DNA of 64,000 bases, taken from Chloroflexota bacterium. Lineage in GTDB: Bacteria > Chloroflexota > Anaerolineae > Anaerolineales > Villigracilaceae. Made by a program: the position numbers and the translations under genes. The DNA is taken from NCBI GenBank assembly GCA_013388855.1, contig JACAEM010000031.1, positions 208,810-272,809 on the forward strand, read 5' to 3'. Within the stretch, counting starts at the first letter, position 1; the number at the start of each line of letters is the position of its first letter. Shown here in pieces: positions 16,811 through 25,635 of this stretch. The notes under the pieces are model-generated. The model was not told the origin of the DNA. It did no database searches and saw only the letters and a list, made by a program, of their open reading frames with translations.

Positions 16811-17485
16811 ATGAAAATTCGCAGTTCGGTCTTTTTCCCGTTTCTCGCATTGCTTGTCTTTGTCATTAGTGTGGGATGTCTGTGCACAGGCCTGACAGGC
16901 GGCGAGCCGACCCAGGCTCCCCCTGTGCAACAGCCGACACAGCCGCCGGTCCAGCAGCCGACGCAGGCCCCGGTACAACAGCCCACCCAGCCTCCCGCCA
17001 CGGAAGCGCCTGTCAACAACAACAATAGTGGCTGGGTTACTTTCACCGATCAGAAGGGATTCTTTGTGATCGAAGTGCCTGCGGATTGGAATTATCAGCA
17101 AACCGCCGACACGGAGAATGAGTATTATTACATCGATACCTTCACATCACCCGACGGCGGGGCGGTGATCGAGAGCATCGTGTACAACGATGGGACCCCG
17201 TTCAAGGGTTCACAGAATGGTCAGTTTGCCCTCTACATCCTGAATAAGTTCTATAGCAAGACCGGCCGCGAGGGCGACATCCGCATTTCGGATGACCAGA
17301 TTATGAAGGATGGTAGCGAGCGTCTAACCTGGACATCGAAGGAAGGCAAGTATTCAGGCATTTCCTATTTTGAAGTGCGGGACAGTTACAACTTCCTGAT
17401 GTTCACTGTAAACTGGGGCAACGACATGCAGGAAACGTATTTCGATACCCTCAACACCGTCATCGAAAGTTACCGCCTTCCGTAG
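16811..17485 (+). CDS. secreted lipoprotein-like protein with PTQ-rich linker
   Basis: 224 aa. AGGAG precedes the ATG. The N-terminus has a signal peptide with a weak lipobox (ISVGC, Cys ~21), then a linker with repeated (T)QxPVQQPTQ units, then a ~155 aa globular domain (WVTFTDQKGFFVIEVPADWNY..., ending LNTVIESYRLP). That ending and 'P-dW' start recall PsbP/MOG1-like or DUF1795-type domains, but I cannot place it firmly. It is expected on the outer face of the cytoplasmic membrane. Confidence 0.6.
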   Translation: MKIRSSVFFPFLALLVFVISVGCLCTGLTGGEPTQAPPVQQPTQPPVQQPTQAPVQQPTQPPATEAPVNNNNSGWVTFTDQKGFFVIEVPADWNYQQTADTENEYYYIDTFTSPDGGAVIESIVYNDGTPFKGSQNGQFALYILNKFYSKTGREGDIRISDDQIMKDGSERLTWTSKEGKYSGISYFEVRDSYNFLMFTVNWGNDMQETYFDTLNTVIESYRLP

Positions 17486-17504
17486 GCAACCCGCTCGAAT
17501 CATC

Positions 17505-17536
17505 GGGACCGGCGCAAGCCGGTCCCATCTTTTTTT
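17505..17536 (+). terminator. terminator after the PTQ lipoprotein
   Basis: Perfect stem GGGACCGGC / GCCGGTCCC, loop GCAA, followed by ATCTTTTTTT. Confidence 0.95.
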
Positions 17537-17564
17537 GAGCAGACGGTTGTGCTACAATCATTTT

Positions 17565-18431
17565 ATGAGTACGATGCTCGACGTTCGACCCTCGCCGATT
17601 GCGGGTCAATGGTATGACAACAATCCCAAAACACTGGCCCGCAACGTGGATGAATACCTGAATCGCGTCCAACTTCCCGAACTGGCCGGAGAGGTGACGG
17701 CGGTCATCGCGCCGCACGCGGGGCATCTCTACTCCGGCGCGGTGGCGGGATACGCCTTCGCGGCGCTTCGCGGGCGAAGCCCGGACCTGGTCGCCGTTAT
17801 CTCACCGATGCACCACCCCTATTATGAACCGTTGATCACAACCGTCCACGACGCCTATTCCACGCCGCTGGGAATCATCCCCGTAGACAAGGACGCCCTG
17901 ACCGAACTGGATGTCGTTCTCCAATCCGAACTTGGTTTCGGGCTTGCCGCAGTGCCTCGTGACCGCGAGCACTCGCTTGAGATCGAACTGCCCTTCCTGC
18001 AACGCATCTTCCAGAACGAATGGAAACTGCTGCCCGTGATGGTACGCGCCCAGGACCGGCGCGTCTCGCAGGGATTGGGCAGAGCGCTTGCCGGTGTTCT
18101 GCGCGGCAGGAACTTTGCTCTCGTCGCCAGCACAGACCTCTCCCATTTTTACGACCAGAACACTGCCGCTGTTTTGGACGCTGAGATGCTGCGCCGCTTC
18201 GAGTCCTTCGATCCCGATTCCATCTTCGAAGCCGAACGGACAGGCAAAGGTTTTGCCTGCGGTCATGCCGCGGCTGCCGCGGTGCTTTGGTCCGCGCGTG
18301 AACTGGGCGCGGACACGGTGAAGATTCTGTATCACGCCACCTCCGGCGATGTGACGGGCGATTATTCCTCCGTGGTGGGGTATGGCGCGGCGGCGATCCT
18401 GAAAACAGGTCAGGAAACCCATACTCAGTAG
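17565..18431 (+). CDS. amrB: AmmeMemoRadiSam system protein B (MEMO1 family)
   Basis: 288 aa. Family hallmarks: RPSPIAGQWYDNNPKTL, VIAPHAGHLYSGAVAGYAFA, SPMHHPYYEP, DREHSLEIELPFLQ, and LVASTDLSHFYD; these His/Asp/Glu positions form the extradiol-dioxygenase-like metal pocket of MEMO proteins. The family usually accompanies AmmeMemoRadiSam A and a radical SAM protein; neither is nearby, so the system is split or incomplete here. The biochemical role is unsettled. ATG 17565 is chosen as the conserved start. Confidence 0.88.
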   Translation: MSTMLDVRPSPIAGQWYDNNPKTLARNVDEYLNRVQLPELAGEVTAVIAPHAGHLYSGAVAGYAFAALRGRSPDLVAVISPMHHPYYEPLITTVHDAYSTPLGIIPVDKDALTELDVVLQSELGFGLAAVPRDREHSLEIELPFLQRIFQNEWKLLPVMVRAQDRRVSQGLGRALAGVLRGRNFALVASTDLSHFYDQNTAAVLDAEMLRRFESFDPDSIFEAERTGKGFACGHAAAAAVLWSARELGADTVKILYHATSGDVTGDYSSVVGYGAAAILKTGQETHTQ

Positions 18432-18452
18432 TTTCACGATACAATCCAAAAG

Positions 18453-20912
18453 ATGACAGTCTTCGTTCAAATCGTGGTCAACGTGCCTGCCGTCGCGGGT
18501 GTTTTTGATTATGCCGTCCCTGAATCTCTTGCGGGGAGGGTGGGGGTGGGGCATCTGGTCATCATTCCCTTCGGGAAACAGTCTGTGCAGGGCGTCATCC
18601 TGCGGTTCGTGGATCAGCCATCCGTGCGGGAGGTGAAAGAGATCATTGAACTCGTCGACCCTGAACCGGTGCTGACACAGGCGCAGGTCGCGTTGGCAGA
18701 GGTGATGGCAGAGTCCACGTTGATGCCGCTGGCGTCGATTGTCAGCTTATTCCTGCCGGTGGGTTTGAACCAGCAGGTGGATACGTTGTACGAGATTCGA
18801 GGGGCAGAAGCGGGAAATCGAGGAGGGGAACAACCGGTAAGAGAAGTCAGCCCCAAAACCCAGCGTCAAACTGTCGAAGACCGCATCCTGAGTCTGCTGC
18901 GTCTGCGCGGTCCCTTGCGCGGGCGGCAGATCGACGCGCATTTCGCCAGGGTGGATTGGCGCAGGGCGGCGCAATTTCTCGTGCGGAAGGGCGTGCTTTC
19001 GGCAAAGAGCATCCTGCCTCCGCCGCGGGTGAGGTCGAAGTATATTCGCGTGGCTCAACTTGCGGTCCCGCCGGAAGCGGCGGAAGCGGCGATGGAGTCG
19101 CTTGGAACAAAACAAACGCTTGCGCGCAGGCAATCCGCTTTGCGATTCCTCATCCAACAGCCGGAGCCGATTAACCTGTCGTGGGTCTATGCCCAGAGCG
19201 GCTGCAACCTTGCCGACCTCGAGTCTCTTGAAGAACGCGGCTTGATCCGATTGTTCGAGAACGAAGTGTTCCGCGACCCGCTTCAAAAAGTCGAAGCCGG
19301 AAGGTCGAAAACCGGAAGCGTCCTCGAACTCACCCCTGAACAGGATTTTGCGTTGAAAGAAATCCACAAAGCGCTCATGTCTCCCGATGCGGGCAAACCT
19401 TTCCTCCTGCAAGGCGTCACCGGCTCGGGCAAGACCGAGATTTACCTGCGCGCCGCCGAAGAAGTCATCCGGCGCGGCAGGCAGGCGCTCATCCTCGTTC
19501 CTGAAATCGCGCTTACCCCGCAGACTGTGCGCCGCTTTGTGAGCCGCTTTCCCGGACAGGTGGGGCTGGTTCACTCGAAACTTTCGGAGGGCGAACGCTA
19601 CGACACCTGGCGGCGCGCCCGCGCAGGCAGCCTGAAGGTCGTCATCGGCGCGCGCAGCGCCTTGTTCGCGCCCCTGCCGGATATCGGTCTCATTGTCGTG
19701 GATGAATGTCATGACTCATCCTTCCACCAATCTGAGCCGCCGTTTTATCATGCGGTGCAGGCGGCGCAGGAGTACGCGCGGCTGTGCGGCGCGGTGTGTG
19801 TGTTAGGCTCCGCCACGCCGACCGTCCTGCAACGTCATCAGGCGGATATGAGGCAGCTTCGGCGGTTGGATCTGCCCAGGCGGATCGTCGAGGTGGGATT
19901 GCCCCCCGTCCACATCGCGGACATGCGCGAGGAACTGAAAGCGGGTCAGCGCGGGATTTTCAGCCGGCTCCTGCTCACGGAACTTGAATCCACACTGAAA
20001 CGCGGCGAGCAGGCGATCCTCTTCCTCAACCGGCGCGGAACTGCGACGTATGTTTTCTGCCGCGACTGCGGTTACGTGTTGAAATGTCCCAACTGCGAAA
20101 CGCCGTTGACCTTCCACACGGATGAGAAGGAACGATTGCTTTGCCATCAATGTGGATACGAACGCCAGAAACCGAAGACCTGTCCGCAATGCGGCGGGAA
20201 ACAAATCCGCGAATATGGACTGGGCAGTGAAAGAGTGGAAGCGGAAGTGAATCAGTTATTCCCCAAAGCGCGAACGTTGCGCTGGGATTGGGATACCACC
20301 CGCCAAAAAGACGCGCACGAAATGATTCTTACACACTTCGCAAACCACAAGGCAGACGTGCTGATTGGCACGCAGATGCTCGCCAAGGGGCTTGACCTCC
20401 CGATGGTGACTCTCGTCGGAATCGTGCTGGCGGATGTCGGTCTGCACCTGCCCGATCCGTTCGCGGGGGAGCGCGTATTCCAAGTGCTGACGCAGGTCGC
20501 CGGGCGGGCGGGGCGCGGTGAACGCGGCGGGAAGGTGGTCCTGCAAACTTTTGACCCGGAGCATCAGGTCATCCAATCTGCGGCGAAGCATGATGTGAAC
20601 GGGTTTTACGAATACGAATTGGAGGGGCGCCGGCGGCTGGGATATCCGCCGTTCACGCGTTTGGTGAGGCTCGAATTTCGAAGCGAGGACCAGGAAGCGG
20701 CGGAGAAGGAAGCGAAACGGGTGGCGGAGAAACTGTCCGCTTTCCGCTCAGCCTCTTCCGCGATCATCGGTCCCGTCCCATGTTTCTTTGCAAAGGTCGG
20801 CGGCTCTTATCGCTGGCAGATTGTCCTGCGCGGGTCGAATCCGAAAGAGATCGTACGCGGTTTGCGGTTGGAGGGCTGGCGTGTGGAAGTTGACCCCATC
20901 AGTTTGTTATGA
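18453..20912 (+). CDS. priA: primosomal protein N' (replication restart helicase PriA)
   Basis: 819 aa. The N-terminal DNA-binding domain (VQIVVNVPAVAGVFDYAVPESL) precedes a helicase core with Walker A GVTGSGKTEIYLR, a DEXH box DECHDSSF, and an inserted zinc-binding domain with paired cysteines (CRDCGYVLKCPNCE, CHQCG, CPQCGG), then motifs V-VI (VAGRAGRGERGG). It restarts stalled replication forks by unwinding the lagging arm and loading the replisome. The next gene overlaps by 4 bp. Confidence 0.95.
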   Translation: MTVFVQIVVNVPAVAGVFDYAVPESLAGRVGVGHLVIIPFGKQSVQGVILRFVDQPSVREVKEIIELVDPEPVLTQAQVALAEVMAESTLMPLASIVSLFLPVGLNQQVDTLYEIRGAEAGNRGGEQPVREVSPKTQRQTVEDRILSLLRLRGPLRGRQIDAHFARVDWRRAAQFLVRKGVLSAKSILPPPRVRSKYIRVAQLAVPPEAAEAAMESLGTKQTLARRQSALRFLIQQPEPINLSWVYAQSGCNLADLESLEERGLIRLFENEVFRDPLQKVEAGRSKTGSVLELTPEQDFALKEIHKALMSPDAGKPFLLQGVTGSGKTEIYLRAAEEVIRRGRQALILVPEIALTPQTVRRFVSRFPGQVGLVHSKLSEGERYDTWRRARAGSLKVVIGARSALFAPLPDIGLIVVDECHDSSFHQSEPPFYHAVQAAQEYARLCGAVCVLGSATPTVLQRHQADMRQLRRLDLPRRIVEVGLPPVHIADMREELKAGQRGIFSRLLLTELESTLKRGEQAILFLNRRGTATYVFCRDCGYVLKCPNCETPLTFHTDEKERLLCHQCGYERQKPKTCPQCGGKQIREYGLGSERVEAEVNQLFPKARTLRWDWDTTRQKDAHEMILTHFANHKADVLIGTQMLAKGLDLPMVTLVGIVLADVGLHLPDPFAGERVFQVLTQVAGRAGRGERGGKVVLQTFDPEHQVIQSAAKHDVNGFYEYELEGRRRLGYPPFTRLVRLEFRSEDQEAAEKEAKRVAEKLSAFRSASSAIIGPVPCFFAKVGGSYRWQIVLRGSNPKEIVRGLRLEGWRVEVDPISLL

Positions 20913-22321
20913 AAGGTGCTCTTGTGAAACGAATAATTCGATCTCTCCCCATTCTGTTGCTGGTGATGTTCGCTTTGCCGGCGCCCGCGCGCGCCGACGT
21001 GGCGCCGCCCGGACAGCCGGGCGGTTCCAACCCGGAACCCGGTGTGGAGTTTACGCAGGTGCGCATGGTCGCGGAGGCGGTCGTGCTCGAAGTGTTGGCA
21101 AACACGCCGCAGAACAGCCTCGCCCAGGCGCGGGTCAACGCGGATTTCACCATGCGGAACCTTGGTGATACAGCAGAGAGCATGGGTGTGCGGTTTCCGC
21201 TCAGCGCAAACAACGGGTTCGGGAAATTTCCCGAAATCAAGGATGTGAGTGTCAAGGTGGATGGAGTCACGGTCTCGACGCGCCGCATCATGCAGGAAGA
21301 CCCGGTTTGGGGTGATGAGCCGGTACCATGGGCAGAGTTTGACGTGATTTTCCCTCCCGGGCAGGATGTGAACATTCAGGTGACGTACCTGCTTGAAGGC
21401 GAGGGAGAATATCCATACGTCTCCTTCGATTATGTATTCCACACCGGCGCGGGCTGGAGGGACACGATCGGCTCGGCGGACCTGATCGTCCGGTTTCCGT
21501 ACGAGGCAAATACGTACAACGTGCTTTTCGATGTGCACACCGGCTGGTCATATACCACACCGGGCGGCGTGGTCGACGGACGGGAAGTTCGATGGCATTT
21601 TGATGAATTGGAACCGGAGCGTGAAAACGATTTTCAAATCTCTGTTGTCATGCCTTCGGTGTGGCAACAGACGCTGAAGGAACAAGCCATCGTGCAAGCC
21701 AACCCGAACGATGGGGAGGCGTGGGGGCGGCTGGGCAAACTCTACAAAGAGATGTATTTCTTCCGGCGCGGCTATCGCTACGATGCGGGCGGCGGCGAAC
21801 TATTCCAACTCAGCATTACCGCATACGAAAAATCCCTGGCGCTTCTGCCGGACGACGCGCTCTGGCACGCAGGTTTTGCCGAACTACTGGCTGTCCATTC
21901 CTACTATGCTTCGCAGGATGGATTGGACACCCGCGCCGAGATGGTGTGGTCGATGCAGGAGATTCAGCGCGCACTCGAACTTTCTCCGAACGACCCGAAG
22001 GTACAGCAGATTGCCGAGAGTATCTATTATTTCTTCCCGGACGGCGTCCAGAAATTGGAAAGCGGATATGACTATCTTTGGCTGACTGCCACACCGGGTC
22101 TTCCCACGCCGGAGCCGACATTCACGGAACCGAGCGCCGCGCCCCCGGCGGCGACTCCGCCTCCTGCCGCGGAGACAACCGTCCCTGTACCTGTAGAAGA
22201 AGCGACTTCAACGTCCATCCCTGCGCCGGAATCTCCGGCTGCTCCCCTGTGCGGCTCCGCTTTTCTCCTCCCGCTTGGGTTGGTCTGGCTGGCGCGCCGC
22301 AAAACCAGCCGTTACAGGTGA
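20909..22321 (+). CDS. secreted, C-terminally anchored protein with TPR-like segment
   Basis: 470 aa. A signal peptide ends near ARA-DVAPP. An immunoglobulin-like or DUF4424-like beta domain (about 45-250) is followed by TPR-like helices (AIVQANPNDGEAWGRLGKLYKEM, AYEKSLALLPDDALWHAGFAELL, ALELSPNDPKVQQI). A Pro/Thr/Glu linker leads to a final hydrophobic helix with a basic end (FLLPLGLVWLARRK), so it is tethered to the outer face of the membrane. Function unknown. Its ATG overlaps the priA stop, although no functional link is obvious. Confidence 0.6.
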   Translation: MKGALVKRIIRSLPILLLVMFALPAPARADVAPPGQPGGSNPEPGVEFTQVRMVAEAVVLEVLANTPQNSLAQARVNADFTMRNLGDTAESMGVRFPLSANNGFGKFPEIKDVSVKVDGVTVSTRRIMQEDPVWGDEPVPWAEFDVIFPPGQDVNIQVTYLLEGEGEYPYVSFDYVFHTGAGWRDTIGSADLIVRFPYEANTYNVLFDVHTGWSYTTPGGVVDGREVRWHFDELEPERENDFQISVVMPSVWQQTLKEQAIVQANPNDGEAWGRLGKLYKEMYFFRRGYRYDAGGGELFQLSITAYEKSLALLPDDALWHAGFAELLAVHSYYASQDGLDTRAEMVWSMQEIQRALELSPNDPKVQQIAESIYYFFPDGVQKLESGYDYLWLTATPGLPTPEPTFTEPSAAPPAATPPPAAETTVPVPVEEATSTSIPAPESPAAPLCGSAFLLPLGLVWLARRKTSRYR

Positions 22322-22366
22322 ATCATTTGCTATAATCAGTTCGATAACCCCAAAGGAGAATGACTT

Positions 22367-23263
22367 ATGCAATCTTTTTCGCGCGGCTGGTCGTTTCTGA
22401 AGCAAGCCTGGAGCATGGCGTTCAAGGATAAAGACCTGCTCAAGCCATCCATTATTGCCCTGGTTGTGGGCATGGTCGTTTCGGTCATTGGAATCATCCC
22501 CATAGCCATTGCGGGAATTCTGCTCGGCGACTCGTCCATCGGGCGGATTGTCCTTGGCGTCATGGGCGCGATCCTGGTCTTTGTACAATTTGTGGTGACT
22601 TATGTGTTTTCCGCCATGACTGTGTACCTCATTTATGGCTATCTCGCAGAAGGCGATGGTCGCATGGATAAGGCGTGGAGTATCGTGCGCCGCGACTTTT
22701 TCGACATCCTGACCCTTGCCGCCGCTTCGACGGTTGTGAATTTGCTCAAGAATGCCGCCAATCGAAACCGGCGGGGCGGCTTGGCGGCGGGAGTGGTGCG
22801 CGGCGCGGCAAATCTGTTGGAGGCGTTGTGGACGGAGGCTTCCTACCTCATTCTGCCTGCCATGGTGATCGATGACCTGAACCTCAAGGATGGAATGCAG
22901 AGGATTCTGAAGATCACCAAGGAGAATTTACTGCTCATCGGCATCAGCACGGTCGGCGTCCGCTGGGTGACCGGGCTGATTGGTTTTGTATTCGGTTTTG
23001 GTGGGCTGCTGCTCGCATTTGCTATTGGCGGCGGAGGGGTGTATCTGGCAGGCGGTATCAATGCGCTTTCGATTGTTGGAATCGTCATCGGCGCGCTGAT
23101 CTTCTTCACGCTTGTGATGATCGCCAGTGTGATTAATTCCTATACGTCCACCGCCTACCACACCTGCCTGTATCTCTGGGCGCGCGAGGTGGAAAAGGCT
23201 CAATCCGCCGGTAGCTCCGTCCCCGTGATGGCTCCAGCTCCTCTGGCGGCAGTTTTAGGATAA
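22367..23263 (+). CDS. DUF6159-like integral membrane protein
   Basis: 298 aa with about five to six membrane helices (about 28-52, 58-84, 105-125, 170-215, 225-262). The pattern FSRGWSFLKQAWSMAFKDKDLLKPSIIA, LIYGYLAEGDGRMDKAWSIVRRDFFDI and a final YTSTAYHTCLYLWARE fits DUF6159 proteins. AAAGGAG lies well placed before the ATG. Role unknown. Confidence 0.65.
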   Translation: MQSFSRGWSFLKQAWSMAFKDKDLLKPSIIALVVGMVVSVIGIIPIAIAGILLGDSSIGRIVLGVMGAILVFVQFVVTYVFSAMTVYLIYGYLAEGDGRMDKAWSIVRRDFFDILTLAAASTVVNLLKNAANRNRRGGLAAGVVRGAANLLEALWTEASYLILPAMVIDDLNLKDGMQRILKITKENLLLIGISTVGVRWVTGLIGFVFGFGGLLLAFAIGGGGVYLAGGINALSIVGIVIGALIFFTLVMIASVINSYTSTAYHTCLYLWAREVEKAQSAGSSVPVMAPAPLAAVLG

Positions 23264-23308
23264 GATGTGTGGAGCAGGGTCTGCTACGCCTGCTCCATGA
23301 GGATCATC

Positions 23309-23821
23309 ATGCAACCACGACAACCCCGCCGCGAATTGATCAGCTGGGAGGAGGTGGATCGCCTTATCGACCACCTCATCCCGCAATTTCGTCGTGAATT
23401 CACCGCGATGGTGATAATCACGCGCGGCGGAATCATTCCTGGCGGTTTGCTTGCCGATGCCATGAATATCACACACATCCTCACGGCGGCGGTGGATTTT
23501 CCTGCGCAATCCGCCAGCGAAAAGTCAAAATTAATGGCATGGCCCGAGTTCATCCAATTCCCTGCCGACGACAAACTGCGCGGCAGACCCACCCTCATCG
23601 TCGACGATGTCTGGGGATCGGGGCGGACGATCACCGCGGTGAAGAATCGTGTCTCCGCGGCGGGCGGATTCCCCGAAACCTGCGTCTTGCACTTCAATCC
23701 GTATCGCAACCTGTTTGGGCATGCCCGTCCTGATTATTTTGCCGCCACCACCGACGCCTTTATCGTCTATCCGTGGGAAGTGGACCGCGGCACCGACCGG
23801 GTGTTGCTGGGCGACCTGTAG
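23309..23821 (+). CDS. phosphoribosyltransferase domain protein
   Basis: 170 aa. The PRPP-binding loop appears as TLIVDDVWGSGRTITAVK and the PPi loop as VIITRGGIIPGG, typical of hypoxanthine/xanthine-type PRTases. The nucleobase hood is not conserved enough to name a substrate. ATG 23309 is favoured because GAGG sits six bases upstream; ATG 23297 is an alternative. It is two bases from the Crp-family gene, so the pair is probably co-transcribed. Confidence 0.8.
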   Translation: MQPRQPRRELISWEEVDRLIDHLIPQFRREFTAMVIITRGGIIPGGLLADAMNITHILTAAVDFPAQSASEKSKLMAWPEFIQFPADDKLRGRPTLIVDDVWGSGRTITAVKNRVSAAGGFPETCVLHFNPYRNLFGHARPDYFAATTDAFIVYPWEVDRGTDRVLLGDL

Positions 23822-23823
23822 AG

Positions 23824-24513
23824 ATGAAAACGGTCGAAACGAAACTTTCCCAACGGGTCAAAACATTACGGGAGAATGCCTATTTCAACGACCTCTCCGA
23901 GAGTCTGCTCAATGATATTGCGATGCACACCACATTGCATGAATACCAGCGTGGCGACGTGCTCATGTGGGAGGGTGATCCATGCAATGGACTGCACATC
24001 ATGGAGCAAGGAAGCGCCAAGATCTACCGCATCTCCCCGCAAGGCAGGCAGTACATCGTTCGCATCCTGCAGGAGGGTGATACCTTCGCCGAAGTCCCCG
24101 CCTTCGACGGCGGCATGAATCCCGTCAATGTGGAGGCGCTGGAGACCTGTCGGGTTTGGGTGATCGAAAGCGAAAAACTGCGTGCGCTTGTGCTGGCGCA
24201 TCCCACTTTCGCTCAAAAAGTGCTGGTCAACTTCGGCGAGATGTTGCGCGGCATGGTGCGCATGGTCAGTGAGATGGCGTTCTATCAGGTCACACATCGT
24301 CTGGCGCGCCTGATCAGCGAGATACCCGGCGATTCTGTCCGCGGTCCGCACTGGACGCAGGAGCAGCTTGCGGCGCGGCTTGGCACCGTCCGCGAAGTGG
24401 TTGCCCGCTCTCTGAAGGAACTGGAGCGCAGCGGCGCGATCCGCATCGAAGATCGGAAGATTCAGATTGCCGATCCGCTTCTCTTGCAGGAATGGACGCA
24501 TCCTGACAGCTAA
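23824..24513 (+). CDS. Crp/Fnr family transcriptional regulator, CRP-type recognition helix
   Basis: 229 aa. The cNMP-like effector domain (RGDVLMWEGDPCNGLHIMEQGSAKIY, GDTFAEVPAFDGG) is followed by a dimer helix and a winged HTH (QEQLAARLGTVREVVARSLKELERSG). The recognition helix has Arg190-Glu191-x3-Arg195, the same R-E-x-x-x-R as E. coli CRP, which predicts TGTGA half-sites. Only two cysteines are present and not in the FNR cluster pattern, so an FNR-type iron-sulfur sensor is unlikely. The cAMP phosphate-binding RSA motif is not clear, so the effector is unknown. A matching site lies upstream of nrfH. Confidence 0.9.
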   Translation: MKTVETKLSQRVKTLRENAYFNDLSESLLNDIAMHTTLHEYQRGDVLMWEGDPCNGLHIMEQGSAKIYRISPQGRQYIVRILQEGDTFAEVPAFDGGMNPVNVEALETCRVWVIESEKLRALVLAHPTFAQKVLVNFGEMLRGMVRMVSEMAFYQVTHRLARLISEIPGDSVRGPHWTQEQLAARLGTVREVVARSLKELERSGAIRIEDRKIQIADPLLLQEWTHPDS

Positions 24514-24552
24514 AAGACCCTGACGGTTTTCAGACCATCAGGGTCTTTTAGC
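24512..24552. terminator. bidirectional terminator
   Basis: Stem AAAAGACCCTGA / TCAGGGTCTTTT with a short inner GGT/ACC pairing. T runs on both strands serve the Crp gene and possibly the convergent lipoprotein gene. Confidence 0.9.
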
Positions 24553-24589
24553 TGGATGCGACTCTTTCCAAGCCGGTCATTGCTTCCGC

Positions 24590-25033
24590 TTAAGAGAGCG
24601 CCTCGAACTCTGAGACTGTGAAATACAACTCGTCGTCCGCGGCTTCCGTGATGAAGTCGATGCTAACATCCACGGGGAAGCCATAGGTTTCATCGTATGT
24701 CACAGTGACCTTGTCCGCCGCACCGCCGAGATCAGCCTCCAGTTCGGCAAACAGGTGGTCGATGGTCGCGAACTTGCTGAAATAATCGCGGGTACTGTCG
24801 TCGAGTGGATTCCCGCTTTGGTACTCCATCGAAACGATTTCACCATCCTTCACCTCGATGATGAGCGGCATATCTTGGGTGAAGATGCAGAAGCATCCCA
24901 CGAACAGGTTGAATCGATAGTGGGAAATATTTGCATCCTGCCACTTTTCCTGGTTGCGTTCAAATTCGCTTTTACCAAGCCCGGAACAGGCGGTCAAAAC
25001 GATGGCGAGAAATAACAGTAATAACTTTTTCAT
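24590..25033 (-). CDS. DUF6174-like lipoprotein
   Basis: 147 aa. The lipoprotein signal peptide is MKKLLLLFLAIVLTAC (Cys16). The mature part has ISHYRFNLFVGCFCIF, the 'Y-f-----C-C' motif of DUF6174, and ends in a Tyr-rich beta region. It is expected as a lipid-anchored protein on the outer face of the membrane. The start is the ATG 12 codons inside a longer open frame, chosen for the signal peptide. It lies downstream of the copper chaperone gene but beyond a terminator, so it is likely a separate transcript. Confidence 0.7.
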   Translation of the reverse strand: MKKLLLLFLAIVLTACSGLGKSEFERNQEKWQDANISHYRFNLFVGCFCIFTQDMPLIIEVKDGEIVSMEYQSGNPLDDSTRDYFSKFATIDHLFAELEADLGGAADKVTVTYDETYGFPVDVSIDFITEAADDELYFTVSEFEALS

Positions 25034-25088
25034 GGTGCAATCTCCTTCTGTTGCCTGACGAACACACATGGAAAAATGTTCCCCAAAA

Positions 25089-25128
25089 TAAAAGCCCTCT
25101 GCCGGTGATTACCGCAGAGAGCTTTTTT
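25089..25128 (-). terminator. terminator of the PCuAC gene
   Basis: An imperfect stem (minus-strand AGCTCTCTGCGGT / ACCGGCAGAGGGCT) is followed by TTTTA, 23 bp after the stop codon. Confidence 0.75.
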
Positions 25129-25150
25129 CTGCCCTTGTCCTGAATAAAAA

Positions 25151-25600
25151 TTACATGTCGTCGTGCTCCTCTTCCGGAGCGCCTTCCTTTACCTGGACAT
25201 GTACTGTGATATCTTCATAGTTTTTGAAGTGCAGGACGATGTCGAACTCATCATCGATTTTGAGGTCCTGTTTGAGGTTGATAAGCATGACGTGCAGACC
25301 GCCGGGTTCGAACGCGATATCGGCATATGCCTCGAGGGGAAGGGACGGGATCATATGCATCTGCATGACATCACCATCCATTTTGCTCTCGTGGATTTCC
25401 ACCACTGCCGCCACATCGGATGACGCGCCAATCAATTCATCTGGGGTCGAATCGTGGTTGTGGAGTTCGAAATACACGCCTCCATTTCCGCCCTGTGCGG
25501 CTGGACGCGCCCACGCGTTATGCACTTCGATCCCTTTTTCTCCTCCACAAGCAGTCAGCAAGAGGATGGAGACAAGTGCAACAAACAATATTTTTTTCAT
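25151..25600 (-). CDS. periplasmic-type copper chaperone PCu(A)C, lipoprotein
   Basis: 149 aa. Lipoprotein signal (LLLTAC, Cys18), then a cupredoxin-like PCuAC domain. The copper site is exact: His70-x10-Met81-x21-His103-x-Met105, the family H-x10-M-x21-H-x-M motif. It binds Cu(I) outside the membrane and hands it to cuproenzymes such as cytochrome oxidase CuA. The C-terminus is acidic with His (EEEHDDM). It lies 35 bp downstream of the HTH-NosL-like regulator in the same direction, so it is probably under that regulator. Confidence 0.93.
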   Translation of the reverse strand: MKKILFVALVSILLLTACGGEKGIEVHNAWARPAAQGGNGGVYFELHNHDSTPDELIGASSDVAAVVEIHESKMDGDVMQMHMIPSLPLEAYADIAFEPGGLHVMLINLKQDLKIDDEFDIVLHFKNYEDITVHVQVKEGAPEEEHDDM

Positions 25601-25635
25601 ATCTTAATCTCCCATTGTCAAAATTTTTGATTCTG

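Noticed and set aside
18747..19712. 321-codon minus-strand open frame opposite priA
   Set aside because: Antisense shadow of a gene with clear helicase motifs; biased, Arg/His-rich composition and no recognisable domain.
23824..24513. FNR (iron-sulfur oxygen sensor) identity for the Crp-family protein
   Set aside because: Only two cysteines, not in the FNR arrangement, and the recognition helix is R-E-x-x-x-R (CRP type) rather than the FNR type.
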